Shown here piece after piece: positions 16,660 to 25,839 of a DNA stretch of 64,000 nt. How positions within the stretch are numbered: position 1 is the stretch's first letter; the number at the start of each line of letters is the position of its first letter. The DNA lies in contig NZ_JBGQOJ010000018.1 in the NCBI RefSeq assembly GCF_052119585.1, forward strand, positions 1-64,000, in the 5' to 3' direction. The position numbers and the translations under genes are program-made. A model generated the notes under the pieces. The model was not told the DNA's origin, made no database searches, and saw only the letters and a list, made by a program, of their open reading frames with translations. The DNA comes from JBGQOJ01 sp052119585 (GTDB lineage Bacteria; Pseudomonadota; Alphaproteobacteria; Rhodobacterales; Rhodobacteraceae).

Positions 16660-16781
16660 ATCCGTCCACTTAAATTAGGTCGCGTCGGAACACCGCGCCC
16701 CGACAGGCCTGCTACCTATTGCCCGACCGCGCTGGCGTCAATATTGTCGCGCCGAACCGTCGTTCCTGAAAGGACGCCCAA

Positions 16782-17204
16782 GTGAACCAGATTACCCCGC
16801 CAATGGATGCGCAGGATTGCCTTGTCGCAGTGATGATCGCGATTTCCGCCTCTGACGAGAATATCCGCACGGTCGAGCTTGTGTCTATCGAAGAGCAGAT
16901 CAATCACCTGCCCGTTTTCTCGGGCTTTGACATGGATCGTCTGAAGACCATCTCGCAGACCGTGTTCGACCTGCTGGAGGAAGAAGACGGGCTGGACGCT
17001 CTGTTCGGCCTGATCCGCGACAGCCTGCCAGAGCGTTTGTTCGAAACCGCCTATGCCTTGGCCTGCGATGTAGCCGCGGCGGATGGCACATTGCGGTCGA
17101 CCGAACTGCGCCTGCTGGAAGAAATCCGCTACGAGTTGAACATCGACCGCCTGCATGCCGCAGCCATCGAACGGGGGGCCCGCGCCCGACACCTGACCCT
17201 ATAG
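16782..17204 (+). CDS. TerB-family (tellurite-resistance-like) protein
   Basis: A 140-residue all-helical cytoplasmic protein of the TerB family. It has acidic metal-binding positions in MIAISASDENIRTVELVSIEEQ and CDVAAADGTLRSTELRLLEEI. The GTG at 16782 follows AAAGGA by about seven bases and is favoured over the ATG seven codons later. No other ter genes are nearby, so tellurite resistance is not implied. Lone TerB proteins are common in Rhodobacterales. Its end is followed by a hairpin and a conserved gene-end motif (17206-17294). Confidence 0.87.
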   Translation: MNQITPPMDAQDCLVAVMIAISASDENIRTVELVSIEEQINHLPVFSGFDMDRLKTISQTVFDLLEEEDGLDALFGLIRDSLPERLFETAYALACDVAAADGTLRSTELRLLEEIRYELNIDRLHAAAIERGARARHLTL

Positions 17205-17205
17205 C

Positions 17206-17294
17206 GGCGCGTTCCGCGCCATTCCTTTTGTCTCAGGCCCTGACGGGCCTTCGGGTTTTGCGCTGCGCGCGCGAGTATTTTTTCCGAGAAGAAT
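17206..17294 (+). terminator. Composite terminator after terB with recurrent gene-end motif
   Basis: Three elements follow terB. First is hairpin GGCGCG-TTC-CGCGCC (17206-17220) followed by a T-rich stretch. Second is hairpin GGCCC-TGAC-GGGCC (17236-17249) followed by TTTT. Third is a GCGC-rich stem running into GAGTATTTTTTCC then GAGAAGAA (17273-17293). The last element recurs at four other places in this window, always in sense orientation after a gene. Confidence 0.6.
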
Positions 17295-17296
17295 CA

Positions 17297-18799
17297 CTAG
17301 CTGCCGTAAACGCCGGCCCAGCGTTCTATCAATGCCTGTTGCAGCGTCTTGGAGGATTTGTTCCAGGACGCTGCCCCCCTTGGCGCTTCGGCTTCGGCGG
17401 CGACTATTCTGGCGCGGCGTGCCTCGTTCGAAGTGAAGATCGCAAAGGCAAGTGTCGTGCCGTCCGGTGCGGTCATATAGCCCGCCAAGGCACTGACGAA
17501 GTTCAGCGTGCCAGTCTTGGCCTGCACCCTGACCGGATGCGACTTCAGCGGTTTGCCTTTTGCATCCCGCATCGGGATATCTTTCATCAGGCTGTGCAAT
17601 GCGCCATTCGGCCCGGCCTTGACCAACGCCGTCACCATGTCGTTGGCCGATATCCGCGAGCCCGCCCCCAGACCGGAGTGATCGACAAAGGACGCACTGT
17701 TGATCCCGTAGCGCTGCGCGAGCCAGGCTGTCATCGCCCGGCCTGACGCGCTCAGGTCGCGGGCCTTGACGCCCAATGCGGCGCTTGCGGTCAGGCCCGC
17801 AACCTCTGCCGTCATGTTGGTCGAATATTTCAGCATGTCCTTCAGCACCTCGGCCAGGGGTGCGCTGGTCTGTTCGGCCAATACGGTGCCACCGGGCACC
17901 GCGCCCGTGATCTGCGGTGCCGGCAGGGCGATCCCGTTCGAGCCGGCCAATGCCTGCAATACCTCGCCGGTGTAGATGTCCGGGCGGCGCACAGGCAACC
18001 AGCGGCTTCCGCCGGTGCCAAGGGCGCGCCGTGACACGGTCCAGTTATCGACATTCTTGGTGCTTGCGTAGGTGAACAGCGGCGCGGCGCGTTCGACCAC
18101 CTTCATACGCGCCATCCGGACATCTGGGCGCACATGGCCGGAGCGGGCATCCATTGACACAGCATAGCCGTTGCCGCCCTTTTTCCATTCGAAATGAACG
18201 CGGTTGTAGTTCAGGTTCAGTCCGGCGATCGACGGGCTGTACCCCACATAATCCGGTTGGTCTGGGTCGATGGTCTTGATGTAGGGCAGCGCCCCGCCAT
18301 AGACGAGAAACCTGCCCGATATCTCGCGCAGGCCGGATACCTTCAGCCGCGCCGCGATCTGCGCCAGCCTGTCCGTGTCCAGCGTCGGATCGCCGGCGCC
18401 AACCAGCACCAGATCGCCGTTCAGACGCCCGTTGCTGATAGGGCCGGTCGCCACAAGGTGCGTCCGGAACCTGTAATCCGCACCCAGAGCATCCAGCGCA
18501 TAAAGCGTCGTCAGTGCCTTGGCGGTGCTTGCGGGCATATGCGGTGTGTTCGGGCTGCGCGCCTCAAGGATCAGACCCGTGCGGGCATCGGCCACGACAT
18601 AGGCAATATCGCCGTCCAGCCCGGACGCCTTGATCAGCGCCTCGGCAGACCGCACGGATTTGGACGCAACGGGTGCCGTGGCCGTCGACCCCCGCAGAAC
18701 GGGCCGCGGCGATGTCGCAGGGGCCTCGGCAAAGGCGCACCCCGCAACCCCCGCCATCAACGCGGCCAATACAAACCGCCGAGAATACTTGTTTTCCAT
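17297..18799 (-). CDS. dacB: D-alanyl-D-alanine carboxypeptidase/endopeptidase (PBP4 type)
   Basis: A 500-residue low-molecular-weight penicillin-binding protein that trims peptidoglycan cross-links in the periplasm. The serine triad motifs are visible: SxxK as STAK (MPASTAKALTT), SxN as STNM (KYSTNMTAE) and KTG in VQAKTGTLNFVSALAGY. The N-terminus has SRRFVLAALMAG, a twin-arginine-like signal followed by AGC. Tat export or a lipoprotein anchor are both possible. The ATG at 18799 starts this signal. A longer frame adds an implausible leader. It is divergent from the DMT transporter over 86 bases. Confidence 0.93.
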   Translation of the reverse strand: MENKYSRRFVLAALMAGVAGCAFAEAPATSPRPVLRGSTATAPVASKSVRSAEALIKASGLDGDIAYVVADARTGLILEARSPNTPHMPASTAKALTTLYALDALGADYRFRTHLVATGPISNGRLNGDLVLVGAGDPTLDTDRLAQIAARLKVSGLREISGRFLVYGGALPYIKTIDPDQPDYVGYSPSIAGLNLNYNRVHFEWKKGGNGYAVSMDARSGHVRPDVRMARMKVVERAAPLFTYASTKNVDNWTVSRRALGTGGSRWLPVRRPDIYTGEVLQALAGSNGIALPAPQITGAVPGGTVLAEQTSAPLAEVLKDMLKYSTNMTAEVAGLTASAALGVKARDLSASGRAMTAWLAQRYGINSASFVDHSGLGAGSRISANDMVTALVKAGPNGALHSLMKDIPMRDAKGKPLKSHPVRVQAKTGTLNFVSALAGYMTAPDGTTLAFAIFTSNEARRARIVAAEAEAPRGAASWNKSSKTLQQALIERWAGVYGS

Positions 18800-18885
18800 G
18801 CGCCGGAGTAAACGAAATCTTCCGGCGACAGGCAAGGGTTCGCTTTGGGCTTTTCTTCGCATTCGGTTGCACATAGCGTCGCGCC

Positions 18886-19758
18886 ATGTCCAGCACGCTT
18901 ACCTCGGCTTCGGCCCCCGGACTTTTGCCCGCCATCGCATTGATTGCGGTCGCGCAAACGCTGATTCCATCGGCCGATATGGCGGGCAAGGTTCTTGCGA
19001 ACAGCTTTGACGTCGCGCCATTCTTCGTCGCGTGGTCACGCTTTGTCATTGGGGCGCTGTTGATCCTGCCGTTCCTGCCAAAGCACCAGTTCGATGCACG
19101 GCTTTATCTGGACTGGCGAATCTGGCTGCGGGCGCTGTTCATCACCGGCGTCGTCGCGTTCATCCTGACCGCGCTAAAGACCGAGGATGTGGCGACAGTC
19201 TTTGGCGCATTCTTTGTCGGCCCCATCGTCTCCTATACCCTGTCCGCGCTGTTCCTCAACGAGCGCGTGACTTTGGGGCAAACCGCCTTGTTGGCGCTGG
19301 GGTTCTGCGGCGTGTTTTTTGTCGTCCGCCCCGGTTTTGGCATGTCAAGCGGCGCGCTTTACGCGGTTGCTGCGGGCTGTTGCTATGGCGGGTTTCTGAC
19401 CTGCAACCGATGGTTGGGCGGCATTGCCCCGCCACGGGCGCTGTTGATGTCGCAATTGGTGATCGGGGCGCTGGTGCTGACGCCATTCGGCCTGCCCGTT
19501 ATTCCCGCAATGACCGCGCCAATAGCCGCCCTGACCTTTGCCAGTGCAGCGCTGTCCATGGCCGGCAACCTTTTGCTGATTTTTGCCTACCGCCGTGCGA
19601 CGGCGTCCCGGCTGGCGCCGTTCATCTATTTCCAGCTTGTCGCGGCAACGACGCTTGGGTTTTTCGTGTTCGGGACCGTGCCGGACAGCATGACACTGGT
19701 CGGGGTTGCCTTGCTGCTTTCGTCGGGTGTTATGTCTCTTGGCCTGAAGCGCGTCTAG
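18886..19758 (+). CDS. DMT-superfamily (EamA) transporter
   Basis: A 290-residue inner-membrane protein with about ten hydrophobic helices and two EamA repeats. The ends of the repeats show GPIVSYTLSALFLNERVTLGQTALLALGFCGVFFV and YFQLVAATTLGFFVFGTVPDSMTLVGVALLLSSGV patterns. Family members export amino acids or other small metabolites. The substrate is not predictable here. The ATG at 18886 has no strong ribosome site. Its TAG shares the palindrome CTAG with the stop of the convergent nadD. Confidence 0.88.
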   Translation: MSSTLTSASAPGLLPAIALIAVAQTLIPSADMAGKVLANSFDVAPFFVAWSRFVIGALLILPFLPKHQFDARLYLDWRIWLRALFITGVVAFILTALKTEDVATVFGAFFVGPIVSYTLSALFLNERVTLGQTALLALGFCGVFFVVRPGFGMSSGALYAVAAGCCYGGFLTCNRWLGGIAPPRALLMSQLVIGALVLTPFGLPVIPAMTAPIAALTFASAALSMAGNLLLIFAYRRATASRLAPFIYFQLVAATTLGFFVFGTVPDSMTLVGVALLLSSGVMSLGLKRV

Positions 19759-20357
19759 CGCTGCCACTCGCCGCGCTGGCGGATTTCGGTGCTTGAGATA
19801 TCCGTCATCGGAATATTGGCAAAGCACCAGGCAGGTGCGCCAACTTGTGGCAACAACTCTGCCTCGCGCCCGCGCAACCGAAACCGTGCGTACCGCCGGG
19901 CCGCAGGCGACATCCGCCCTGCGATCCCGTCACCGGGGCGTGCGATAACCCCGACAGGGATATTTTCCATGATCCAGTCCCAACGCTCCCATTTGTGAAA
20001 GCTGGCCAGATTGTCGGCCCCCATCAACCAGACGAAGTTCACGCCGCGATACTGCCGGAAAAGGGCCTCCAGCGTCTCGGCGGTATAGCGTGTGCCAACC
20101 TTCGACTCGAAATCTGTAACGATGATGCGCGGATCTGTGACCAGGGCGCGGCATGCCGCCAGACGTTTTTCCAGCGGCGCGGGGCCGTGGGCCTTCAAAG
20201 GGTTCCCGGGCGACACCAGCCACCAGACTTTCGACAGGCCGAAGCGTGCCATGGCCGCGCGGCTGATATGCAGATGACCCTGATGCGGCGGATCAAAAGA
20301 GCCACCCAGCAAACCGATGGTCTGACCAACGGCAGCTATTGGAAAACCGTATTTCAA
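19755..20357 (-). CDS. nadD: Nicotinate-nucleotide adenylyltransferase
   Basis: A 200-residue enzyme that adenylates nicotinate mononucleotide to deamido-NAD in the cytosol. The nucleotidyltransferase signature GLLGGSFDPPHQGHL lies near the N-terminus. WLVSPGNPLK follows, with the late SSTEIR motif. I place the start at TTG 20357 because AGGAGA lies six bases before it and the product then matches the usual 195-210 residues. The ATG at 20414 would add an unlikely basic leader. nadE, the last NAD-synthesis enzyme, is encoded at 41-43 kb. Confidence 0.93.
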   Translation of the reverse strand: MKYGFPIAAVGQTIGLLGGSFDPPHQGHLHISRAAMARFGLSKVWWLVSPGNPLKAHGPAPLEKRLAACRALVTDPRIIVTDFESKVGTRYTAETLEALFRQYRGVNFVWLMGADNLASFHKWERWDWIMENIPVGVIARPGDGIAGRMSPAARRYARFRLRGREAELLPQVGAPAWCFANIPMTDISSTEIRQRGEWQR

Positions 20358-20425
20358 GGATACTCTCCTGCCCTGCGCAGTCTGCCTTGTTTCGCGATGC
20401 GGGCAGTCTGTCAATCGGGCAGCGT

Positions 20426-20454
20426 TGCGGCCCCTGCTGTGTGCAGGGGCCGCA
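20426..20454 (-). terminator. Strong hairpin after the agcS symporter
   Basis: Twelve-base-pair perfect stem (TGCGGCCCCTGC with GCAGGGGCCGCA) and a five-base loop directly after the symporter stop. There is no T-run, so it may be a pause, decay barrier or Rho-assisted terminator. Confidence 0.5.
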
Positions 20455-20462
20455 TTCGGGCG

Positions 20463-22013
20463 TTATGCCTTGTGCTTGACGATTTCACCCGACTTTAGCC
20501 GGGCAAAATAGCTGTGCATCTCGCGCTTGACGATCGGCATCAGCAGATACAGCGCCGTGATATTCACAACGGCCATCGCAAAGATCATCGCGTCAGAAAA
20601 GTCGATGACCGCCCCAAGCTGCGCCGCAGCCCCGATAACGATAAAGATGCAGAAGATCACCTTGAACACCGTTTCCGTCGTCTTGCCCTCGCCGAACAAG
20701 TAAGTCCAGGCCTTCAGGCCGTAGTAGGACCAGCTGATCATGGTTGAAAAGGCGAACAGGATCACCGCGATCGCCAGAACATAGGGGAACCAGCTGAACC
20801 CGGTTGCGAAGGCCGCCGATGTCAGACCGACACCCGAAGACCCGTCAACCGTCAGGATCGACGTTCCCGCCTCGTTCAGAACGAACAGCCCTGTGACCGG
20901 ATCAACCACCAGCACACCGGAAATGGTAATGACCAGCGCCGTCATGGTGCAGATCACAACCGTGTCGATGAATGGCTCCAGCAAGGACACGATGCCCTCG
21001 GTCACAGGCTCTTTTGTTCGCACGGCAGAGTGGGCAATCGCCGCCGAACCCACGCCCGCCTCGTTCGAGAACGCGGCCCGTTTGAATCCCTGGATTAGCG
21101 CGCCGACAAGTCCGCCTGCAACACCAAGCCCCGAGAACGCGCCGGCAAAGATCTGACCGAAGGCCCAGCCGATCTTGTCATATTCAACCACAAGGATCAT
21201 CAACGCCGCACCGACATAAAGGAGGCCCATGAACGGCACGACCTTTTCAGTCACCTGCGCGATGGATTTGATCCCGCCGACGATCACCGCGAACACCACC
21301 CCCGCAAAGATCACGCCGGTGATCCAGCCGGGAAAATCCCCCAGAATACCGGCAATCTGCGCATGTGCCTGATTGGCCTGAAACATGTTCCCGCCGCCCA
21401 ATGCGCCACCGATCGTGAACACAGCAAAGACGGCCGCAAAGATCCTGCCGCCCGGGATGTTCCGCTCTGCGAACCCTTTGGTCATATAATACATCGGGCC
21501 ACCGGACACGGTGCCGTCCGGATACTCGTTCCGGTATTTCACGCCCAGGGTGCATTCGGTGAACTTGGATGCCATTCCCAGAAGACCCGCAAGGATCATC
21601 CAGAAGGTGGCCCCCGGCCCGCCGATACCCACGGCAACCGCGACACCCGCGATATTGCCCAGACCGACGGTCCCCGACAATGCGGTGGTCAGCGCCTGAA
21701 AGTGGCTGACCTCGCCTGCATCATCGGGGTCGGAATAGTCACCTTTGACCAGACTGATGGCATGGCCAAAGGCGCGCAACTGGATAAACCCAAAGTAAAT
21801 CGTAAACACAGAGGCAGCAACAACCAGCCACAAAACGATCCAGGGAAAACTGGTTCCCGGCAGAGGTGCAAAAATCAGATTGACGAACCACCCGGTGGAC
21901 GAGGCAAAGACGTCATTGACTCGCTGATCGAAGGTCATCGCGTCCTGCGCATGTGCGGCAACCGGCAACAGCGCGGCAGAGGCCCCCACAAGGCCTTTGA
22001 ATATATTGGTCAT
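20463..22013 (-). CDS. Sodium:alanine/glycine symporter (AGCS family)
   Basis: A 516-residue secondary transporter that takes up alanine or glycine with sodium. A signal-like first segment is followed by about ten membrane helices. Family motifs are visible: ALSGTVGLGNIAGVAVAV early, and FSNEAGVGSAAIAHSA in the middle. Length is normal. It lies 15 bases after a universal stress protein gene on the same strand, so the two should be one transcript. Substrate preference between alanine and glycine is not determined. A gcv operon elsewhere in the window could use imported glycine. Confidence 0.93.
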   Translation of the reverse strand: MTNIFKGLVGASAALLPVAAHAQDAMTFDQRVNDVFASSTGWFVNLIFAPLPGTSFPWIVLWLVVAASVFTIYFGFIQLRAFGHAISLVKGDYSDPDDAGEVSHFQALTTALSGTVGLGNIAGVAVAVGIGGPGATFWMILAGLLGMASKFTECTLGVKYRNEYPDGTVSGGPMYYMTKGFAERNIPGGRIFAAVFAVFTIGGALGGGNMFQANQAHAQIAGILGDFPGWITGVIFAGVVFAVIVGGIKSIAQVTEKVVPFMGLLYVGAALMILVVEYDKIGWAFGQIFAGAFSGLGVAGGLVGALIQGFKRAAFSNEAGVGSAAIAHSAVRTKEPVTEGIVSLLEPFIDTVVICTMTALVITISGVLVVDPVTGLFVLNEAGTSILTVDGSSGVGLTSAAFATGFSWFPYVLAIAVILFAFSTMISWSYYGLKAWTYLFGEGKTTETVFKVIFCIFIVIGAAAQLGAVIDFSDAMIFAMAVVNITALYLLMPIVKREMHSYFARLKSGEIVKHKA

Positions 22014-22028
22014 GTGATGTGCCCCTTT

Positions 22029-22469
22029 TCAAGGAATGATCGTGACGGGAACAGACGCGGACGCAACAAGGCGCCCTGCCACTCCGCCAAACAAACGCTC
22101 TTTCAGACCGCGGGCGCCAACGCGTCCGATGATGATCTGCGACGCACCCCGCTTGACAGCCAGATCGTCCAGAATATCGGCGGCATCGCCGTGAAAGACG
22201 TGACCTTCGATGTTCAGATCCGCCGCCTTTCCAGCTGCAATCGCAGGGTCAAGAACCCGCTCCCGCGCGGTCTTGATTTCCTCTTCGCGCCGCTTGTGAC
22301 GCTGTTCGTTTTCTTCCGGTGTCTGAAAGGTGAATGGTGACCATTCGATCACATAGCACACGACAATCAGGCAATCGCCGATCGCCTTTGCCCTGTCCTC
22401 GGCAAAGGCAAGCGCCTTGCCGCCCGAAGCGGAGCCATCAAGCCCCACGACCAAAATTGTTTGTGTCAT
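22029..22469 (-). CDS. Universal stress protein (UspA family)
   Basis: A 146-residue cytoplasmic protein. It has the UspA ATP-binding signature near its end (GRVGARGLKERLFGG, then SVPV) and the N-terminal ILVVGLDGSASG loop. The ATG at 22469 is preceded by AGGGAC. The upstream in-frame ATG is not needed. It is first in a two-gene unit with the AGCS symporter, 15 bases apart. Usp proteins often pair with transporters and may tune them. That role here is inferred. Confidence 0.9.
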   Translation of the reverse strand: MTQTILVVGLDGSASGGKALAFAEDRAKAIGDCLIVVCYVIEWSPFTFQTPEENEQRHKRREEEIKTARERVLDPAIAAGKAADLNIEGHVFHGDAADILDDLAVKRGASQIIIGRVGARGLKERLFGGVAGRLVASASVPVTIIP

Positions 22470-22972
22470 TTTTTGTCCCTGTCTGAAGTTTGCAAACTCT
22501 CTCAAGGGGATGCTCTGCTTACCTGACCGGGCTATATGACCCGATCAAAGTGCAAAGTTCGCGCGCCCCTTCTCACATGGGACTACATATTTTCAATAAA
22601 TTCGCAAAAAATCGACATATGCCTGTGACATTTGGTCCAATTAACTGCCGAAATCGCAAATAAAAGGGAAATTGCTCAACTCTTGAAAATTATCGGGAAC
22701 ATTGCCTTTTGCCTTCGCGCAAAAACAAACAAGCCATGCAGGGAATCGCGGGCCTTGGGCCATGACCCCGCACAACACCGGCGGCAGATCGGTGCCGGAT
22801 TTCGCGCACGGATGATACCCCATCCGCGCCGCGCCGTCTTCCACAGGTGGATAAGTCACGCAAACATCCCCCGATGCGCGGTTTTCTGCGGGAATTCGGC
22901 CCTTACCGCCATTGCTCTTGGACCCATGTCTGACTAGATAACCACAAATCGTACCAATCGCTGGAGCAGAAC
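22470..22972. other. Divergent intergenic region between uspA and ettA
   Basis: About 500 bases without a convincing gene. The middle (22560-22740) is noticeably AT-rich. A quasi-palindrome CTTCCACAGGTGGATAAG lies at 22838-22855 and resembles two imperfect DnaA-box-like halves. Both flanking genes must have promoters here, but none is clear. Confidence 0.5.
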
Positions 22973-24628
22973 ATGGCCGCCTATCAATACGTATATTTCA
23001 TGGATGGTGTGTCCAAAACCTACCCCGGTGGCAAGAAATGCTTCGAGAATATCCGCCTGAACTTCCTTCCCGGTGTGAAAATCGGCGTCGTCGGTGTGAA
23101 CGGCTCGGGTAAATCGACCCTGATGCGGATCATGGCCGGCATCGACAAGGATTTCGCAGGCGAGGCATGGGCCGCCGAAGGGGCGCATGTCGGCTATCTG
23201 CCGCAGGAACCCACGCTTGATGAAACCCTTGATGTGCGCGGCAACGTGATGCTGGGTGTCGCCCCGAAAAAGGCGATCCTCGACCGCTACAACGAACTTG
23301 CGATGAACTACTCGGACGAAACCGCCGACGAGATGGCGCAGTTGCAAGACGAGATCGACGCACAGAACCTGTGGGATCTGGACGCCCAGATCGACGTCTC
23401 GATGGAGGCCCTGCGCTGCCCCGCCGACGATGCCGATGTCACGACGCTTTCGGGCGGTGAAAAGCGCCGCGTCGCGCTGTGCAAGTTGTTGCTGGAACAG
23501 CCCGACATGCTGCTGCTTGACGAGCCGACCAACCACCTTGACGCCGAAACCATCGCATGGCTGCAAAACCACCTGATGGACTACAAGGGCACGATCCTGT
23601 GCGTCACCCACGACCGTTACTTCCTGGACAGCATCACCAGTTGGATTCTGGAACTGGACCGTGGCGCGGGTATCCCGTGGGAAGGCAACTATTCCAGTTG
23701 GCTGGAGCAAAAGGCGAAACGCCTGAGCCAGGAATCGCGCGAGGACAAATCGCGTCAGAAAACGCTGGAACGCGAACTCGACTGGATGCGTCAGGGTGCC
23801 AAGGCACGTCAGGCCAAATCCAAGGCCCGGATCAGTGCCTATAACGATATGGCCAACCAGTCGGAACGTGAAAAGATGGGCAAGGCCCAGATCATCATCC
23901 CGAACGGTCCGCGCCTTGGTGAAAAGGTGATCGAGGTCGAAGGGCTGAAAAAGGCCATGGGCGACAAGCTGTTGATCGAGGATCTATCGTTCTCGATCCC
24001 GCCCGGCGCGATTGTCGGCGTGATCGGCCCGAACGGCGCGGGTAAAACCACGTTGTTCCGGATGATGACCGGACAGGAACAGCCCGACGAGGGCAGCGTG
24101 ACCTTCGGTGACACCGTCGATCTGTCCTATGTTGATCAGTCCCGCGACGATCTGGACGCGCACAAATCCGTCTGGGAGGCGATCACCGACGCCTCTGAAA
24201 TCATCCAGCTGGGCGAGGCTGAAATGAACAGCCGCGCCTATTGCTCTGCGTTCAACTTCAAGGGCGGCGACCAGCAGAAAAAGGTCGGCATCCTGTCGGG
24301 CGGCGAACGCAACCGCGTCCACATGGCGCGGCTGCTGAAATCGGGCGGCAACGTGCTGCTGCTTGATGAGCCGACCAACGACCTTGACGTCGAAACGCTT
24401 CGTGCGCTTGAAGATGCGCTGGTCGACTTTGCCGGATGCGCCGTGGTCATCAGCCACGATCGTTTCTTCCTAGACCGGATCTGCACCCATATTCTGGCAT
24501 TCGAGGGCGACGCCCATGTCGAGTGGTTCGAGGGCAACTTCGAGGATTACGAAGAAGACAAAAAGCGCCGTCTGGGTGCCGACGCGCTGGAACCCAAGCG
24601 GGTGAAGTTCAAGAAGTTCGTAAGGTAA
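22973..24628 (+). CDS. ettA: Energy-dependent translational throttle protein EttA (ABC-F)
   Basis: A 551-residue ABC-F ATPase that binds the ribosomal E site and gates translation according to energy state. The first Walker A is GVNGSGKST at 41-49, with LSGGEKRR and LLLDEPTNHLD. The second is GPNGAGKTT (about 352-360), with LSGGERNRVHMARLL and LLLDEPTNDLD. Both catalytic glutamates follow the Walker B aspartates. There are no membrane segments. Length and the VYFMDGVSKTYPGGKK start match EttA. A bidirectional terminator follows. Confidence 0.95.
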   Translation: MAAYQYVYFMDGVSKTYPGGKKCFENIRLNFLPGVKIGVVGVNGSGKSTLMRIMAGIDKDFAGEAWAAEGAHVGYLPQEPTLDETLDVRGNVMLGVAPKKAILDRYNELAMNYSDETADEMAQLQDEIDAQNLWDLDAQIDVSMEALRCPADDADVTTLSGGEKRRVALCKLLLEQPDMLLLDEPTNHLDAETIAWLQNHLMDYKGTILCVTHDRYFLDSITSWILELDRGAGIPWEGNYSSWLEQKAKRLSQESREDKSRQKTLERELDWMRQGAKARQAKSKARISAYNDMANQSEREKMGKAQIIIPNGPRLGEKVIEVEGLKKAMGDKLLIEDLSFSIPPGAIVGVIGPNGAGKTTLFRMMTGQEQPDEGSVTFGDTVDLSYVDQSRDDLDAHKSVWEAITDASEIIQLGEAEMNSRAYCSAFNFKGGDQQKKVGILSGGERNRVHMARLLKSGGNVLLLDEPTNDLDVETLRALEDALVDFAGCAVVISHDRFFLDRICTHILAFEGDAHVEWFEGNFEDYEEDKKRRLGADALEPKRVKFKKFVR

Positions 24629-24640
24629 AAGTCAGCAAAA

Positions 24641-24664
24641 GGGGCGCAATAGCGCCCCTTTTTT
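24641..24664. terminator. Bidirectional intrinsic terminator
   Basis: Stem GGGGCGC/GCGCCCC with loop AATA is followed by six T. On the other strand it is followed by TTTT. It serves ettA and the convergent HupE gene. Confidence 0.88.
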
Positions 24665-24672
24665 GAATCAGA

Positions 24673-25839
24673 TCAAATCCAGACCCGCTCGATAAACCAA
24701 TAGCCGCCAACCAGTGCGATCCCCAAAGACGCAGGGTTGCTGATGCGGCTTCGATACCAGTCCTTTTGCCGGAACCATGCGCCCACCGCCAGAAACGCCA
24801 GTGCGATCACCGTCAACTGGCCCAGTTCGACGCCGATGTTGAACCCGATAAGGCCAAGCACGAAACGCTGCGGGTCAAGGCCGATCTCTCCCAAAACCGA
24901 CGCGAACCCCAACCCGTGCAAGAGGCCGAAGGCGAACACCACAAAGGGGCGCCAGCGGATGATGTCCTTTGTCAGAATGTTTTCCACGGCCACATAGACA
25001 ATGGATGCCGCGATCAACGGCTCGACGATTGTGGCGGGCACGGTGACATATCCCAGAATTCCCAAGGCAAGCGCGACCGTATGGGCAAGGGTGAATGCCG
25101 TAACCTGAAGCAGCAAGGGGCGCGCCTTCAGTGACAGGAAAAACAGCCCCAACACGAACAGGATATGATCCAGCCCCTTGGGCAGGATATGCTCGAACCC
25201 GATCTTGATATAGGTGCCGAACGCCCGCAGCGCGCCCTCGTTCGCGGTGCCCGTGCGCGGAATGACCGCAGAGCTTTGTCCGTCGGTCAGATAGCCGGTA
25301 TAGGCCGTCTCGGCCGCGCCAGTCTGACGCAAGACCAACGGGCCGAAACTGCGATCCCAACCGACCGTCACGCCTTCGTCGTTCGCGGGCAGGATGGCGG
25401 TCATGGAAATATGCGAATCCCGCGGCAGGTCGATATCGCCGATATCGCCGATCACAACGGCCGTTAGGTCGGGGATGATCCGCTCAGGCCCCACCATAAT
25501 GTTCAAACCGGCCTGCATCTGCGGCCAGAACCTGCGAAAATCCGCCTCCATCGCCTCGGGGTCTTTGGCGCGCAGGCTGTCATAGTCTTTGGCTTGCGCC
25601 GCCTCGTTGGTGTCGGTCACATCGGTCAGATTGATCCCCGCAACAAAGGCCTCGACGTTCAGTTGCAGATCCAGCGTCAGGGATTGCCCCTCGATCATAA
25701 GATCGGCAATCGCGGGCCGCACCTCGTGCGCGGCGGCGGCAAAGGCTGTGGCGGCGATCACAAACATGGCACAGAGACTTGACTTCACCCCCGCAAAGCG
25801 CACCCTCTGGGGTGTTCGAAAAAGGATCGTGTCGCGCAT
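24673..25839 (-). CDS. HupE/UreJ-family membrane protein (putative Ni/Co permease)
   Basis: A 388-residue protein. An N-terminal export signal ends in AAAA followed by HEVRPA. A periplasmic domain (to about residue 200) precedes six or seven membrane helices. The family motif FEHILPKGLDHILF opens the membrane part, with FTLAHTVALALG and FGLLHGLGFAS further on. Related HupE/UreJ proteins carry nickel or cobalt. The ATG at 25839 has GGAG upstream but overlaps the divergent gene's ATG. GTG 25788 would give a shorter, more conventional signal. The neighbouring COG5266-type gene suggests a joint metal uptake role, which is inferred. Confidence 0.82.
   Translation of the reverse strand: MRDTILFRTPQRVRFAGVKSSLCAMFVIAATAFAAAAHEVRPAIADLMIEGQSLTLDLQLNVEAFVAGINLTDVTDTNEAAQAKDYDSLRAKDPEAMEADFRRFWPQMQAGLNIMVGPERIIPDLTAVVIGDIGDIDLPRDSHISMTAILPANDEGVTVGWDRSFGPLVLRQTGAAETAYTGYLTDGQSSAVIPRTGTANEGALRAFGTYIKIGFEHILPKGLDHILFVLGLFFLSLKARPLLLQVTAFTLAHTVALALGILGYVTVPATIVEPLIAASIVYVAVENILTKDIIRWRPFVVFAFGLLHGLGFASVLGEIGLDPQRFVLGLIGFNIGVELGQLTVIALAFLAVGAWFRQKDWYRSRISNPASLGIALVGGYWFIERVWI

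Noticed and set aside
22530..22560. FNR-like TTGAT...TCA site near uspA
   Set aside because: The half-sites are separated by the wrong number of bases for an FNR box.
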